From the NCBI GenBank assembly GCA_964485395.1, contig CAZAJF010000001.1, positions 62,001 to 126,000 of the forward strand: DNA of 64,000 nt, in the 5' to 3' direction. Shown here piece by piece: positions 51,292 to 59,764 of the stretch (position 1 is its first letter; each line of letters opens with the position of its first letter). The notes beneath the pieces are model-generated. The model worked only from the letters and a program-made list of their open reading frames with translations. It searched no databases and had not been told where the DNA came from. The translations under genes were made by a program, and so were the position numbers. Origin of the DNA: JANNSO01 sp964485395 (GTDB lineage Bacteria > Spirochaetota > Spirochaetia > Treponematales > UBA12059).

Positions 51292-52143
51292 ATGTCATTA
51301 TTCACGCCATGGCGCGAACGAAAGCGGCGTATCGCGGCGGCTATCCATCCTGTCGACCAAGCCGCATGGACCCGCCTGGTTCGGAAAAGCCCTTGCCTTC
51401 AAAGGCTCTCCGAGCCCGATCAAACTCGGCTACGGGATCTTGCCGCCGCGTTTATTTTTGAAAAAACATTTCTGGAGGCCGTACCCAATCCCGACGGCGG
51501 GTACGACTACCGCGAAGGAAAAGACATAACCGGGCAAATACGCCTGGCTATCGCCGCCTTTGCGTGCCTGCCCGTGCTGAAGCTTGGCCTGGACGCGATT
51601 TTATCCTGGAAGACCGTGATCGTCGCACCAGACGGCTACCAGCTCAAACGGCGCGACGAAGACGGCTCCGGCGTGGTAGACGAATATTATGAGGATGTCG
51701 CAGGCGACACGTCGGATTATGGCCCGGTCACGGTATCTGCCCGCGATGTGGGCGAATCCGGCCGCGGCGAGGGTTTTAATGTGGTAATCCACGAAGTAGC
51801 CCATCAGCTTGACGCCGGTAACGGCGAATGCGACGGAACCCCTGCCCTCCCGCGCGAAATTCCCGCGAGCGAGTGGCGTGAGGCTTTTTCCCAGGCCTAC
51901 GAAGATGCCCGCGCCCGCGCGAGCCGCGATGCAGCGCGAAGCGGCCGCAAACGCCGTCAGCGAGAATCGTCGCTGATCGACCCCTATGCCGCCGAATCCC
52001 CCGACGAGTTTTTCGCCGTATGCGTGGAATACTTCTTTGACGATCCGACCGCGCTGTGCGCCGCCTATCCCGCCGTGTATTCCCTGCTCTCGCGCTGGCT
52101 CGGCCAAGACCCGGAGGGAGGCGCAAGCCGAAGGCGCGCTTAG
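51292..52143 (+). CDS. mtfA: MtfA-family zinc peptidase
   Basis: A 283-residue protein with the gluzincin motif HEVAH at 167-171 (VVIHEVAHQLD) and the downstream Glu in AESPDEFFAVCVEYFF, as in MtfA, the Mlc-titrating peptidase of E. coli. N-terminal PDQTRLRDLAAAFIFEKTFLEAV and the middle FACLPVLKLGLDAILSWKTVIVAPDGY also fit. Substrate and regulatory target in this organism are unknown; no Mlc-like gene is present here. TATACT lies 7 bp before ATG 51292 and there is no ribosome site, suggesting a leaderless message. The stop overlaps the convergent gene by 4 bp. Confidence 0.88.
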   Translation: MSLFTPWRERKRRIAAAIHPVDQAAWTRLVRKSPCLQRLSEPDQTRLRDLAAAFIFEKTFLEAVPNPDGGYDYREGKDITGQIRLAIAAFACLPVLKLGLDAILSWKTVIVAPDGYQLKRRDEDGSGVVDEYYEDVAGDTSDYGPVTVSARDVGESGRGEGFNVVIHEVAHQLDAGNGECDGTPALPREIPASEWREAFSQAYEDARARASRDAARSGRKRRQRESSLIDPYAAESPDEFFAVCVEYFFDDPTALCAAYPAVYSLLSRWLGQDPEGGASRRRA

Positions 52144-52646
52144 TCGACCCGCGCGAAAAGCACGACGTAATTATGGCCGCTTTTTTTTGCGCACTTGGGG
52201 CAGGTGGTATAAAACGCGAGGATCTCCCGGGGCGGCACCCCGTCGCGCGTGGCGGCTACGGCGGTGGCTTGATACCATTCGCCCATCTTGCCGTAAGGGC
52301 CGTCGAAAGCCCGCGCAAGCCAGACTCCCTCGACGCGCACGGCAGGAAATCCAGGCACAGGTTTCGTAACCAGGAACCGATGGTTGCTCTTCCAGGGCGA
52401 CAGGTCCCGGGACAGCATCAGATAGCGGTCCTTGGGGGCCGCGCCTGATTCCTCGATGGCCTTCTGGGTTTTCGCCATCACTTTGGACATGTTGCAAGGC
52501 ATGTAAAAAAAACTTCGCGTAGATGCCTCGATAAACTCGAGGCCTTCGAAAGAGAATTCCTTCCCGTCCCAAGGAGAGGGATCGAAGCGGGGACAACAGC
52601 CGTCGATTCTGTCCGCCATGTCGATAGTCGGAATTTCACGTTCCAT
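52140..52646 (-). CDS. Conserved small protein with C-terminal CPKC motif
   Basis: A 168-residue soluble protein: MEREIPTIDM..., CCPRFDPSPWDGKEF near residue 18, a central FIEASTRSFFYMPCNMSKVM, FDGPYGKMGEWY and the C-terminal FYTTCPKCAKKSGHNYVVLFA. I remember proteins of this pattern annotated vaguely as hydrolase; no catalytic motif supports that. The two Cys clusters (CC at about 17-18, CPKC near 150) suggest metal binding. ATG 52646 has GGGAGGC in front; the 44-codon upstream extension is rejected. Confidence 0.7.
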   Translation of the reverse strand: MEREIPTIDMADRIDGCCPRFDPSPWDGKEFSFEGLEFIEASTRSFFYMPCNMSKVMAKTQKAIEESGAAPKDRYLMLSRDLSPWKSNHRFLVTKPVPGFPAVRVEGVWLARAFDGPYGKMGEWYQATAVAATRDGVPPREILAFYTTCPKCAKKSGHNYVVLFARVD

Positions 52647-52971
52647 AGCGAGCCTCCCATATTGGATCTTCAAGATTCTTAAAGTATAGAATCCCGAAAC
52701 GGGGTGCGCAAGGGGCGGTTCCGAAAAACGGCCAGACCGAATCAAATTGTTGCGCAGGGCAAAAATCATGCTTGACAAGCTTGGAAACTTCGGCGAGATT
52801 TAACGTTCCGGAACAAGCGCAAGCAGTGGGGAAAAACGGAGTGCAAATCTTAAATAGTTATTAAATATTGTCTAACCGAAACCATGGTGGACGGGAAGCG
52901 CTTCCAGTGAGGCGAGATAGCCCGGCCTGAACGGCAAATCGCGGCGCAAACGCGGGTCTGGAGATGCAACC
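52647..52971. other. 325-bp divergent intergenic region
   Basis: Contains TTGACA at 52772-52777 without a clear matching -10, and an AT-rich tract near 52855. CTGGAGATG at the right end is the ribosome site of the following gene. No gene seen. Confidence 0.4.
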
Positions 52972-55900
52972 ATGAGATCTTTGGGGCTGTGCATCGGTTC
53001 TTCCAGTATCGGATATGTCATCATCGAGAAAAATAATTCCACGACTCGCGTCGTCGAAGAAAAAAACATCGCCCATGAGGGAAATCCAGAAAGCTTCATC
53101 CGCTCCATCCTGACGCCTGAGGTCTTGGGAGGACTGGATTTCATGGCCGTAACCGGGCGGAAATTCAGGAATCTTTTGCAGGCGGAGTCTCTGTCGGAAC
53201 CCGAGGCGGTGGAGCTGGCTTACGGTTACGTCGCAGACGGCGAGGAGCGGGCCGACGCCATCGTGAGCGGCGGCGGCGAAACGATGATGGTCTACCGGAT
53301 CGATTCCAACGGGCGCATCATCGATGTGACGGCCGGAAATAAATGCGCCTCGGGTACCGGCGAGTTTTTTCTTCAGCAGACGAAGCGGATGGGTTTGGAC
53401 GTGCGGGAAGCCGTTTCCATGGCTATCGTGGACGAGCCTTACAAGGTTTCGGGGCGCTGCTCCGTGTATTGCAAGAGCGACTGCACGCACGCACTGAACA
53501 AGGGCATATGCAAGGGCAGCGTGGTAGCGGGCTTAAGCGAGATGATGGCGGGCAAGGCCGTCGAGCTCGTCAAGCGCATGCAGCAGAAGAACCAGGCACG
53601 CGAATCGACGCGAGTCATGTTCGTGGGCGGAACATCCTTGAACGACGGAATGGTGCAGTTCATGCGAAAACGCATTCCCAACTTAGCCATCCCCCCGCAT
53701 GCGGTTGCTTTCGAGGCTTTAGGCGCTTCCTTGTGGGCGTTGAAAACCGCAGCCGTTCCGCCCGCAGCCGCAAGCGATATATTCAGGCATACCAAAAGAA
53801 GCTTCGCGTTCCTGCCGCCTTTTACGGAGAGTCTGTCGCGCGTCACGTTCAGGACGGCCCCGGAGGACGAGGTTCGCCCCGGCGACACTTTGATACTGGG
53901 CTTGGACGTCGGTTCCACGACCACGAAAGCGGTTTTGATCCGCGCGGACGCGAAAGACGAGGATACGCATATCCTGGCCAAGGCGTACCTGCGCACGAAC
54001 GGCGACCCCGTCGAGGCATCGCGGCAATGCTACGCCGAGTTGGAAAGGCAGGTGTCCGGAGGAATCACGATAATCGGGCTGGGCGTAACCGGCTCGGGAA
54101 GGCAGATAGCCGGGCTGCACGCGCTGAGCCGGAACGTGCTCAACGAGATAATCGCGCACGCCACGGCTGCCGTGCATTACGACCGCGACGTTGACACGAT
54201 CTTCGAGATTGGCGGGCAGGACGCCAAATACACGTTTCTTACCAACGGCGTCGCCTCCGATTACGCCATGAACGAGGCGTGCAGCGCCGGAACGGGAAGC
54301 TTCCTCGAGGAGGCGGCACGGGAGTCGCTGAACATCGATACCGAGCGGATCGGCGACATGGCCATGAGGGCGAAGAGCCCGGCGAATTTCTCCGACCAGT
54401 GCGCTGCGTTCATAAACAGCGACATCAAGAACGCCATCCAGGAAGGCCTATCCATCGAGGACATAGCCGCCGGCCTCGTCAATTCAATATGCGTAAATTA
54501 TTATAACCGCGTAAAGGGAAACCGCGAGACGGGCGGGAAGATATTCATGCAGGGCGGAGTCTGCTACAACCGCGCCGTGCCCGTGGCCATGGCGGCCTTC
54601 ACCGGAAAGGACATCGTCGTGCCTCCGGAGCCCGGTCTCATGGGGGCCTTCGGCGTAGCCCTGGCCCTGCGTCAAAAACTGGACCTGGGCCTGGCGGAAC
54701 CGCAGACCTTCGACCTCTGCGAACTAGCCCGCCGCGAAGTCATGTACCGGGAGCCTTTCATCTGCTCGGGCGGCACGGAACGCTGCGACAGGAAATGCTC
54801 CATCGCCCGCATCGACATCAAAGGCAAAACTTACGCGTTCGGCGGTGCCTGCAATAAATATTACCGCGTGCTCTACGACAAGGCGACCGAGGGGGACATC
54901 GCGGATTTGGATCTCGTGCAGCTGCGGGAGCGCATGGTCTTCGAGACCTACAGCGCGGAGCGCGCACGAAAAGGCGGGTGGCTGAACGAAAACCCCGGTG
55001 CAAAGACGGTTGCCATCAACAGGAGCCTGCTGGCAAATACGTACTATCCGTTATATTTTACTTTTTTCTCCAGACTGGGCTACCGCGTCCTATGCTCGGA
55101 TTCCCTGGATCAAGAAGGCTTCGACCGCCTAGGGGCGGCCTTCTGCAACCCAGTCGAGATTTCCCACGCTGCCATCGCCTCGCTTATCAAACTTAAGCCC
55201 GACGTTTATTTTATTCCCAACACGAAATCGCTCTGGCTCGAGAAGCGAAGCAATGCCGGTGTTTGCTGCCCGTTCGTGCATGCCGAATCGAGCTGCCTTA
55301 AGGCGGCCTTTCCGGAGCTTCAGGCAAAACCGGTATTTTCGCCGCTCCTTGATTTGGCAAAAGGCATGGAAACCGCGCGCGGCCCGATGCTTGAAATTGC
55401 CCGGAAATTGGGCCATGGCACCCGCTTGGCCGACGAAGCGTTCAAGGACGCCGTGTCCGCGCAAAGGGAATTCACCGAAGAGTGCCGCCGCTTCGGGCAA
55501 AAAGCTCTGGCCCGCTTGCAGGATAATCCCAATGAAATCGGCATAGTCCTGTTCGGCAGATCCTACAACGCGTTTTCAAAAATGGCCAATAAGGGAATTC
55601 CACACAAGTTCGCCAGCCGGAATTACCGGGTAATCCCCTGCGATTTTTTGCCCTACTCCGTCGAAGACGCGCCTGAGCACGTATACTGGGGCTCGGGAGA
55701 GATCATCCTCAAGGCGGCGCGCTTCGTAAGGAAGCATCCCCGCCTGTTCGGCGCCTACATCACGAACTTCAGCTGCGGCCCCGACAGCTTCCTGATAGGC
55801 TTTTTCAGGAAGGAAATGGGCAGGAAACCCAGCCTCACCCTTGAGCTCGACAATCATACGGCCGACGCAGGCATCGACACGCGCGTGGAGGCTTTCCTGG

Positions 55901-57312
55901 ATGTCGTAAAAACCTATATCGAGCTGCATGGGAGCGACGGCATCCACTCCGAAAGCCACAGAGGGTCGATGCGCTGCCACGTCAGGGACGGCCGCTTCTT
56001 CGTAAACGATCACAGCGGCATGCCGGTTCCGCTCACCGATCCGCGGGTGCATCTGCTCATCCCATCCATGGGCGATCTCGCCTCGCGGGCCGTGGCGGCG
56101 GCGCTTCGCAGAGAAGGCATACGGGCAAGCGCGGTGCCCAATCCGGCCGAGGCCGATTATAAGCTGGGCGCCGGCAACAGTTCCGGCAAGGAATGCCTCC
56201 CGGCGATCTTGACTCTCGGCAGCCTGCTTTCCTACCTCAAGGATCGGCCCGCGGACAGCGACGAGATTCTCGTGTTCTTCATGCCCGGCGATTCCGGTCC
56301 TTGCCGATTCGGCTCCTATTATGTGCATATGCAAAATGTAGTGGAACGGCTGCGGTTCCGGAATGTCGCCTTTTTAAACTTGAGCCAAGAAGACGGCTAC
56401 AAGGGTTTGAAGCTCGACACCTTGATGCGTTTCTGGCAGGCATTGATGGTCGCCGACACCTGCGAAGAAATCTATGCCGCCATACTCGTATGCTCCGCCG
56501 ACCGGGAGGCTGCGCTCGTTGAGTACCGGAAATTTACCGAGGAAGTTCTCGAGTCCATCGAGAAGGATACCTGGGGCAAAGTCGTTGGCGTTCTCAAAGC
56601 CGGGGGATGCCGCCTGGCGGGCCTTCCGCTAAGGACGGAATTTCGCGGTGTTCCCAAGGTAAACCTCATAAACGAGATGTATGTGCGGCGGAACGATTTT
56701 TCGCGCCGCCACATCGTGGAGCGCCTGGCGGACAAAGGCATCGTCGTCAAGGTCGCCGCCTTTGCCGAGTGGGATTACTATCTGGATTACATGGTCAGGC
56801 GCAAGCTTACCCTGGGGGCTACGCTGCCGGCTCGGGCCTTGAAACTGATCCAACATCTTCCCAAGCGCCATTTCGAAAGGCAGGTCAAGGAGGCGCTGGC
56901 CCTGAGCGGATTATACGAAATGCGCATGCTTGCCCCCGAGCGCTCCATACAGGCGGTAAAAGACCTGGTGCCCGAGAGCCTTATCTGCGAGAGCATCATC
57001 ATAGTAGGGTCCACCATCGCCGAAGTGGGAGAGGGCGTCGCGGGCGTCATTTCGATCATGCCCTTCGGCTGCATGCCCGGCCGCATCGGGGAAGCCATTA
57101 TTACCCGGAAGCTGCGGGAAAAGAAGCAGGAACTCCGGGGAGGCGACAAATTCGTCCGGCAGCTGATGGAAAAATATCCCCATCTGCCGTTTCTATCGCT
57201 GGAGGTGGACGGGAACGCCTTTCCGCCCGGTACCGAGGCAAACTTGGAAACCTTCTGCCTCCATGTACACCGCGTGAACGAACGGATGAACGAGCTGAAG
57301 GCGATGGGCTGA
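52972..57312 (+). CDS. Giant acyl-CoA dehydratase activase-related protein (two BcrAD/BadFG modules + DUF2229)
   Basis: A 1446-residue cytoplasmic protein. Residues 1-260 form a first ASKHA ATPase module (LGLCIGSSSIGYV, CASGTGEFF, CSVYCKSDCTHALNKG, VMFVGGTSLNDG). Residues 305-570 form a second, more canonical one (LGLDVGSTTTKAVLI at 308-322, IFEIGGQDAKYTFL, NEACSAGTGSFLEE, CAAFINSDIKNA, IFMQGGVCYNRAV). Residues about 650-870 match DUF2229, and the rest resembles the HgdB/C-like CoA-enzyme fold with conserved cysteines (GVCCPFVHAESSC). The architecture is known from clostridia and treponemes. Activases inject electrons into 2-hydroxyacyl-CoA dehydratases or benzoyl-CoA reductases; this fused form's partner is unknown, and no dehydratase gene is adjacent. 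Confidence 0.9.
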   Translation: MRSLGLCIGSSSIGYVIIEKNNSTTRVVEEKNIAHEGNPESFIRSILTPEVLGGLDFMAVTGRKFRNLLQAESLSEPEAVELAYGYVADGEERADAIVSGGGETMMVYRIDSNGRIIDVTAGNKCASGTGEFFLQQTKRMGLDVREAVSMAIVDEPYKVSGRCSVYCKSDCTHALNKGICKGSVVAGLSEMMAGKAVELVKRMQQKNQARESTRVMFVGGTSLNDGMVQFMRKRIPNLAIPPHAVAFEALGASLWALKTAAVPPAAASDIFRHTKRSFAFLPPFTESLSRVTFRTAPEDEVRPGDTLILGLDVGSTTTKAVLIRADAKDEDTHILAKAYLRTNGDPVEASRQCYAELERQVSGGITIIGLGVTGSGRQIAGLHALSRNVLNEIIAHATAAVHYDRDVDTIFEIGGQDAKYTFLTNGVASDYAMNEACSAGTGSFLEEAARESLNIDTERIGDMAMRAKSPANFSDQCAAFINSDIKNAIQEGLSIEDIAAGLVNSICVNYYNRVKGNRETGGKIFMQGGVCYNRAVPVAMAAFTGKDIVVPPEPGLMGAFGVALALRQKLDLGLAEPQTFDLCELARREVMYREPFICSGGTERCDRKCSIARIDIKGKTYAFGGACNKYYRVLYDKATEGDIADLDLVQLRERMVFETYSAERARKGGWLNENPGAKTVAINRSLLANTYYPLYFTFFSRLGYRVLCSDSLDQEGFDRLGAAFCNPVEISHAAIASLIKLKPDVYFIPNTKSLWLEKRSNAGVCCPFVHAESSCLKAAFPELQAKPVFSPLLDLAKGMETARGPMLEIARKLGHGTRLADEAFKDAVSAQREFTEECRRFGQKALARLQDNPNEIGIVLFGRSYNAFSKMANKGIPHKFASRNYRVIPCDFLPYSVEDAPEHVYWGSGEIILKAARFVRKHPRLFGAYITNFSCGPDSFLIGFFRKEMGRKPSLTLELDNHTADAGIDTRVEAFLDVVKTYIELHGSDGIHSESHRGSMRCHVRDGRFFVNDHSGMPVPLTDPRVHLLIPSMGDLASRAVAAALRREGIRASAVPNPAEADYKLGAGNSSGKECLPAILTLGSLLSYLKDRPADSDEILVFFMPGDSGPCRFGSYYVHMQNVVERLRFRNVAFLNLSQEDGYKGLKLDTLMRFWQALMVADTCEEIYAAILVCSADREAALVEYRKFTEEVLESIEKDTWGKVVGVLKAGGCRLAGLPLRTEFRGVPKVNLINEMYVRRNDFSRRHIVERLADKGIVVKVAAFAEWDYYLDYMVRRKLTLGATLPARALKLIQHLPKRHFERQVKEALALSGLYEMRMLAPERSIQAVKDLVPESLICESIIIVGSTIAEVGEGVAGVISIMPFGCMPGRIGEAIITRKLREKKQELRGGDKFVRQLMEKYPHLPFLSLEVDGNAFPPGTEANLETFCLHVHRVNERMNELKAMG

Positions 57313-57335
57313 GACCGATTCAACGCCTCCAGCTC

Positions 57336-58184
57336 CTATGTGGGCTTTTCGGCGCGAACGAGGATATATTCGGTTAGACGGTCCTTGTACGACTTATATA
57401 CCGAGTAATCCACGACGAGGCCGCACAGCGTCAGGAACAGCCCCCGGATCTCGCTCATTTCCCTGATATTGACGATTTTTTTCTTCTCTTTAAAATATCC
57501 CGGAATGGTATACCGCCCCACTTCGGTGATCGTGGCGTTCACGAATCCCAATTGACTTAATTTCCGGAGATACGCCTCGATTCCGTACACGTTCGCGTCC
57601 GGGCATGCCCACAGCTTTTGGGCTGCTTTTACGACGGTTTTCTCGCGGAGGTTCCGTGCGGGATGGGTGATGCAGAAATCCGCGAGCACCATGACTCCTT
57701 CGGGTTTCATCAACCTGAAAGCCTCTTTGAGAAAGTCTTCGCGGGTATTGAAGTGTTGCGAGCCTTCGATGCACATGACGTGGGTAAAGGATTGGTCGGG
57801 GAAAGGAAGTTTCGTCGCCGTTCCGTGGTGGGCCCGGACCTTTTGGCCGATGCCGGCAGCCTCGATCCTGCGCCTTGCGATCTGGACATGCTTCCAGAGG
57901 ATGTCCACCGCATCGATGGAACAGCCGTACTGCGAGTGAAGATAAACATCCTGGGACCCCATGCCGCAGGCGACGTCCAGCACCGCGCTATCGCCGGTTA
58001 CCCCGAGCAACCCGGCCATCTTGTGCACCAGGTCATGTGCCGCCGTGATGTAATCCGGGGCGTTTTCCCACCAGCCGAAATTCAGGAATCCGCCGTGATG
58101 ATCGCCGTAATGCTCCGTGCCGATATTATACAGCCGCTCGACTCCGTACGCCCCTTCCTGCACGACAAAACGTCTGTCTTCCAT
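57336..58184 (-). CDS. SAM-dependent class I methyltransferase
   Basis: A 282-residue enzyme. Motif I is VLDVACGMGSQDVYL (about 69-83), followed by IDAVDILWKHVQIARRRIEAAG, the LPFPDQSFTHVMCIEGSQHF motif and LMKPEGVMVLADF. The N-terminus (YNIGTEHYGDHHGGFLNFGWWE) resembles the cyclopropane-synthase/gamma-tocopherol methyltransferase group that acts on small molecules or lipids. Substrate unknown. It lies convergent to the activase gene with a 23-bp gap. ATG 58184 has GGAGGAATA upstream. Confidence 0.88.
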   Translation of the reverse strand: MEDRRFVVQEGAYGVERLYNIGTEHYGDHHGGFLNFGWWENAPDYITAAHDLVHKMAGLLGVTGDSAVLDVACGMGSQDVYLHSQYGCSIDAVDILWKHVQIARRRIEAAGIGQKVRAHHGTATKLPFPDQSFTHVMCIEGSQHFNTREDFLKEAFRLMKPEGVMVLADFCITHPARNLREKTVVKAAQKLWACPDANVYGIEAYLRKLSQLGFVNATITEVGRYTIPGYFKEKKKIVNIREMSEIRGLFLTLCGLVVDYSVYKSYKDRLTEYILVRAEKPT

Positions 58185-58495
58185 AGGTGTATTCCTCCAT
58201 ATGACCGTAACATCACCGAAAAAATATAAACCCCTGGCCTGAAAACCGGCAAAAACCGTCGAATCTTTGTAGAAATCAAAATAAGTTAACTGATAATTTT
58301 ATCCCGCTACGCTCGCTTGTCAAGCCAAATTTATCGAGGCGAGAAAATTTCAGGGTTCCTGGAAATGCTTATGCCGCGGAACGACAAGTGTCGGTGAACT
58401 TAGAAATATCGTCGCATGCGAGGGTCCTCTCCAATACTGTAAGATTTCTTACATACATTAAAATCGTTTTACAGTAGTTTTCCGTCGGAGGCTTT
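58185..58495. promoter_or_regulatory. Divergent region with operator-like palindrome and a Crp/Fnr remnant
   Basis: TGTAAGATTTCTTACA (58438-58453) is a perfect 6-bp inverted repeat; a larger pair, ACTGTAA (58436-58442) and TTACAGT (58469-58475), surrounds the promoter area of the permease genes. On the minus strand from 58455 the sequence can be read as a broken Crp/Fnr N-terminus (EILQYWR, then in another frame LACDDISKF), similar to the regulator start at 51145. Weak but suggestive of a lost local regulator. Confidence 0.4.
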
Positions 58496-58969
58496 ATGAC
58501 ACTGATCTTTTTCTCGTTATCCGGCGGATTGTTGCTCTGGTCATTGATAAAATCACCGGTCAAGACAGGCGCCGGCGTCAAATTCAGTTTTGCCATGCTA
58601 AAAAGCATGATCGTGCAGATAATTTGCATCCTGGCTTTATTGGGACTGCTCCTGGCGTTGGTTCCAAAGGAATATATCGCCAAAGTACTGGGAGGCGGTT
58701 CGTCGTTCCTGAATGTTCTGTGGGGAGCCTTGCTCGGAAGCATAACCATCATACCCGGGGTCATCGCGATTCCCTTGGCGGGAAGCCTGGTAAAATCCGG
58801 GGCTGCGCTGCCGGCCGTCGCCGCCTTCGTTACAACCCTGACCATGGTAGGCATCGCCACGTTCCCGATCGAAATCCAAGCTTTGGGCAAGCGTTTTACC
58901 TACTGGAGAAACGGCCTGAGCCTGGCATTCGCCGTCGCCATCGCCCTGCTGATGGGAGTGTTGTTATGA
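58496..58969 (+). CDS. ArsP-like permease, first half
   Basis: A 157-residue protein with five hydrophobic helices and the PF03773-type segment LALVPKEYIAKVLGGGSSFLNVLWGALLGSITIIPGVIAIPLAGSLVKSGA. It corresponds to the N-terminal half of single-chain permeases such as ArsP (about 320-350 residues). The second half is encoded by the next gene, coupled by ATGA, so the permease is split in two chains. Substrate unknown (methylarsenicals in ArsP proper). CGGAGG precedes ATG 58496. Confidence 0.82.
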   Translation: MTLIFFSLSGGLLLWSLIKSPVKTGAGVKFSFAMLKSMIVQIICILALLGLLLALVPKEYIAKVLGGGSSFLNVLWGALLGSITIIPGVIAIPLAGSLVKSGAALPAVAAFVTTLTMVGIATFPIEIQALGKRFTYWRNGLSLAFAVAIALLMGVLL

Positions 58970-59634
58970 AAAACAAACTCAAGGCGCTGGCATCGCCCGC
59001 GGTGGCGCTGCTCGCCTATGTCCTGGTTTTCATCCTGAGTCCCCAAACGTTCAGAACCGCCCTGGTATTCATCTCCGGCTTCCTCAAGGAAATGATCCAG
59101 GTGTTGCCGCGCGTATTGATACTGTCCGGCCTGATAGCGGTGTGGGTGCCCCGGGACGTGATCATCGGCGGATTCGGGAATAAATCCGGATGGAAAGGCC
59201 GGCTGCTGTCGCTCCTCATAGGCAGTGTGTCGGCGGGTCCCATTTACGCGGCTTTTCCCTTGTGCCTCACTTTCAAGAAGAAGGGAGCCTCAACGGAAAA
59301 CATCATAATCATCCTCAGTTCATGGGCTGTCATCAAAGTGCCTATGCTCATCATGGAAATCAAGTTTCTGGGCATGGAATTCTCGCTGCTGCGGTATTTG
59401 CTTACGGTGCCCGTTATTTTTTTGATGGCATGGATCTTGAAAAAAATCCTTGCATGGGATGAGCTGGATTCCACGGCTCTCGGAGCGAGCGCCCCATTGC
59501 ATCCGCGCGATCTGGTCCTCGAGAAATTACCCGGCTACAATTGCAAGTCGTGCGGCCATGATAATTGCGCTGATTTTTCAGAAGCGGCGGCCTTGGGATT
59601 ATCGCCGCTGTCCAAATGCGAATTCGCAAAATAG
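58966..59634 (+). CDS. ArsP-like permease, second half, with C-terminal Fe-S domain
   Basis: A 222-residue protein: about five helices (1-165) with VPRDVIIGGFGNKSGWKGRLLSLLIGSVSAGPIYAAFPLC, the mirror-image repeat of the first half, then a hydrophilic C-terminus carrying GYNCKSCGHDNCADFSEAAALGLSPLSKC. The C-x2-C-x4-C ... C spacing is that of the small Fe-S domain (PF04060-like) found in corrinoid and Rnf proteins. A cytoplasmic 4Fe-4S cluster on a permease suggests redox gating or an electron partner; that is inference. Starts inside the stop of the first half. Confidence 0.8.
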   Translation: MKNKLKALASPAVALLAYVLVFILSPQTFRTALVFISGFLKEMIQVLPRVLILSGLIAVWVPRDVIIGGFGNKSGWKGRLLSLLIGSVSAGPIYAAFPLCLTFKKKGASTENIIIILSSWAVIKVPMLIMEIKFLGMEFSLLRYLLTVPVIFLMAWILKKILAWDELDSTALGASAPLHPRDLVLEKLPGYNCKSCGHDNCADFSEAAALGLSPLSKCEFAK

Positions 59635-59764
59635 CGCTTCCGCGATATTCTGGCTGCGACCTCGAGTCCTCAACGCGTCTCGAGGTTGGGTCAGTCGTTA
59701 GAAAACCAGGTCTCTCGGATAAGCCAACTTTTCCGCGGTTCGCTGCTCGGTGGGCAAAGCGGAA

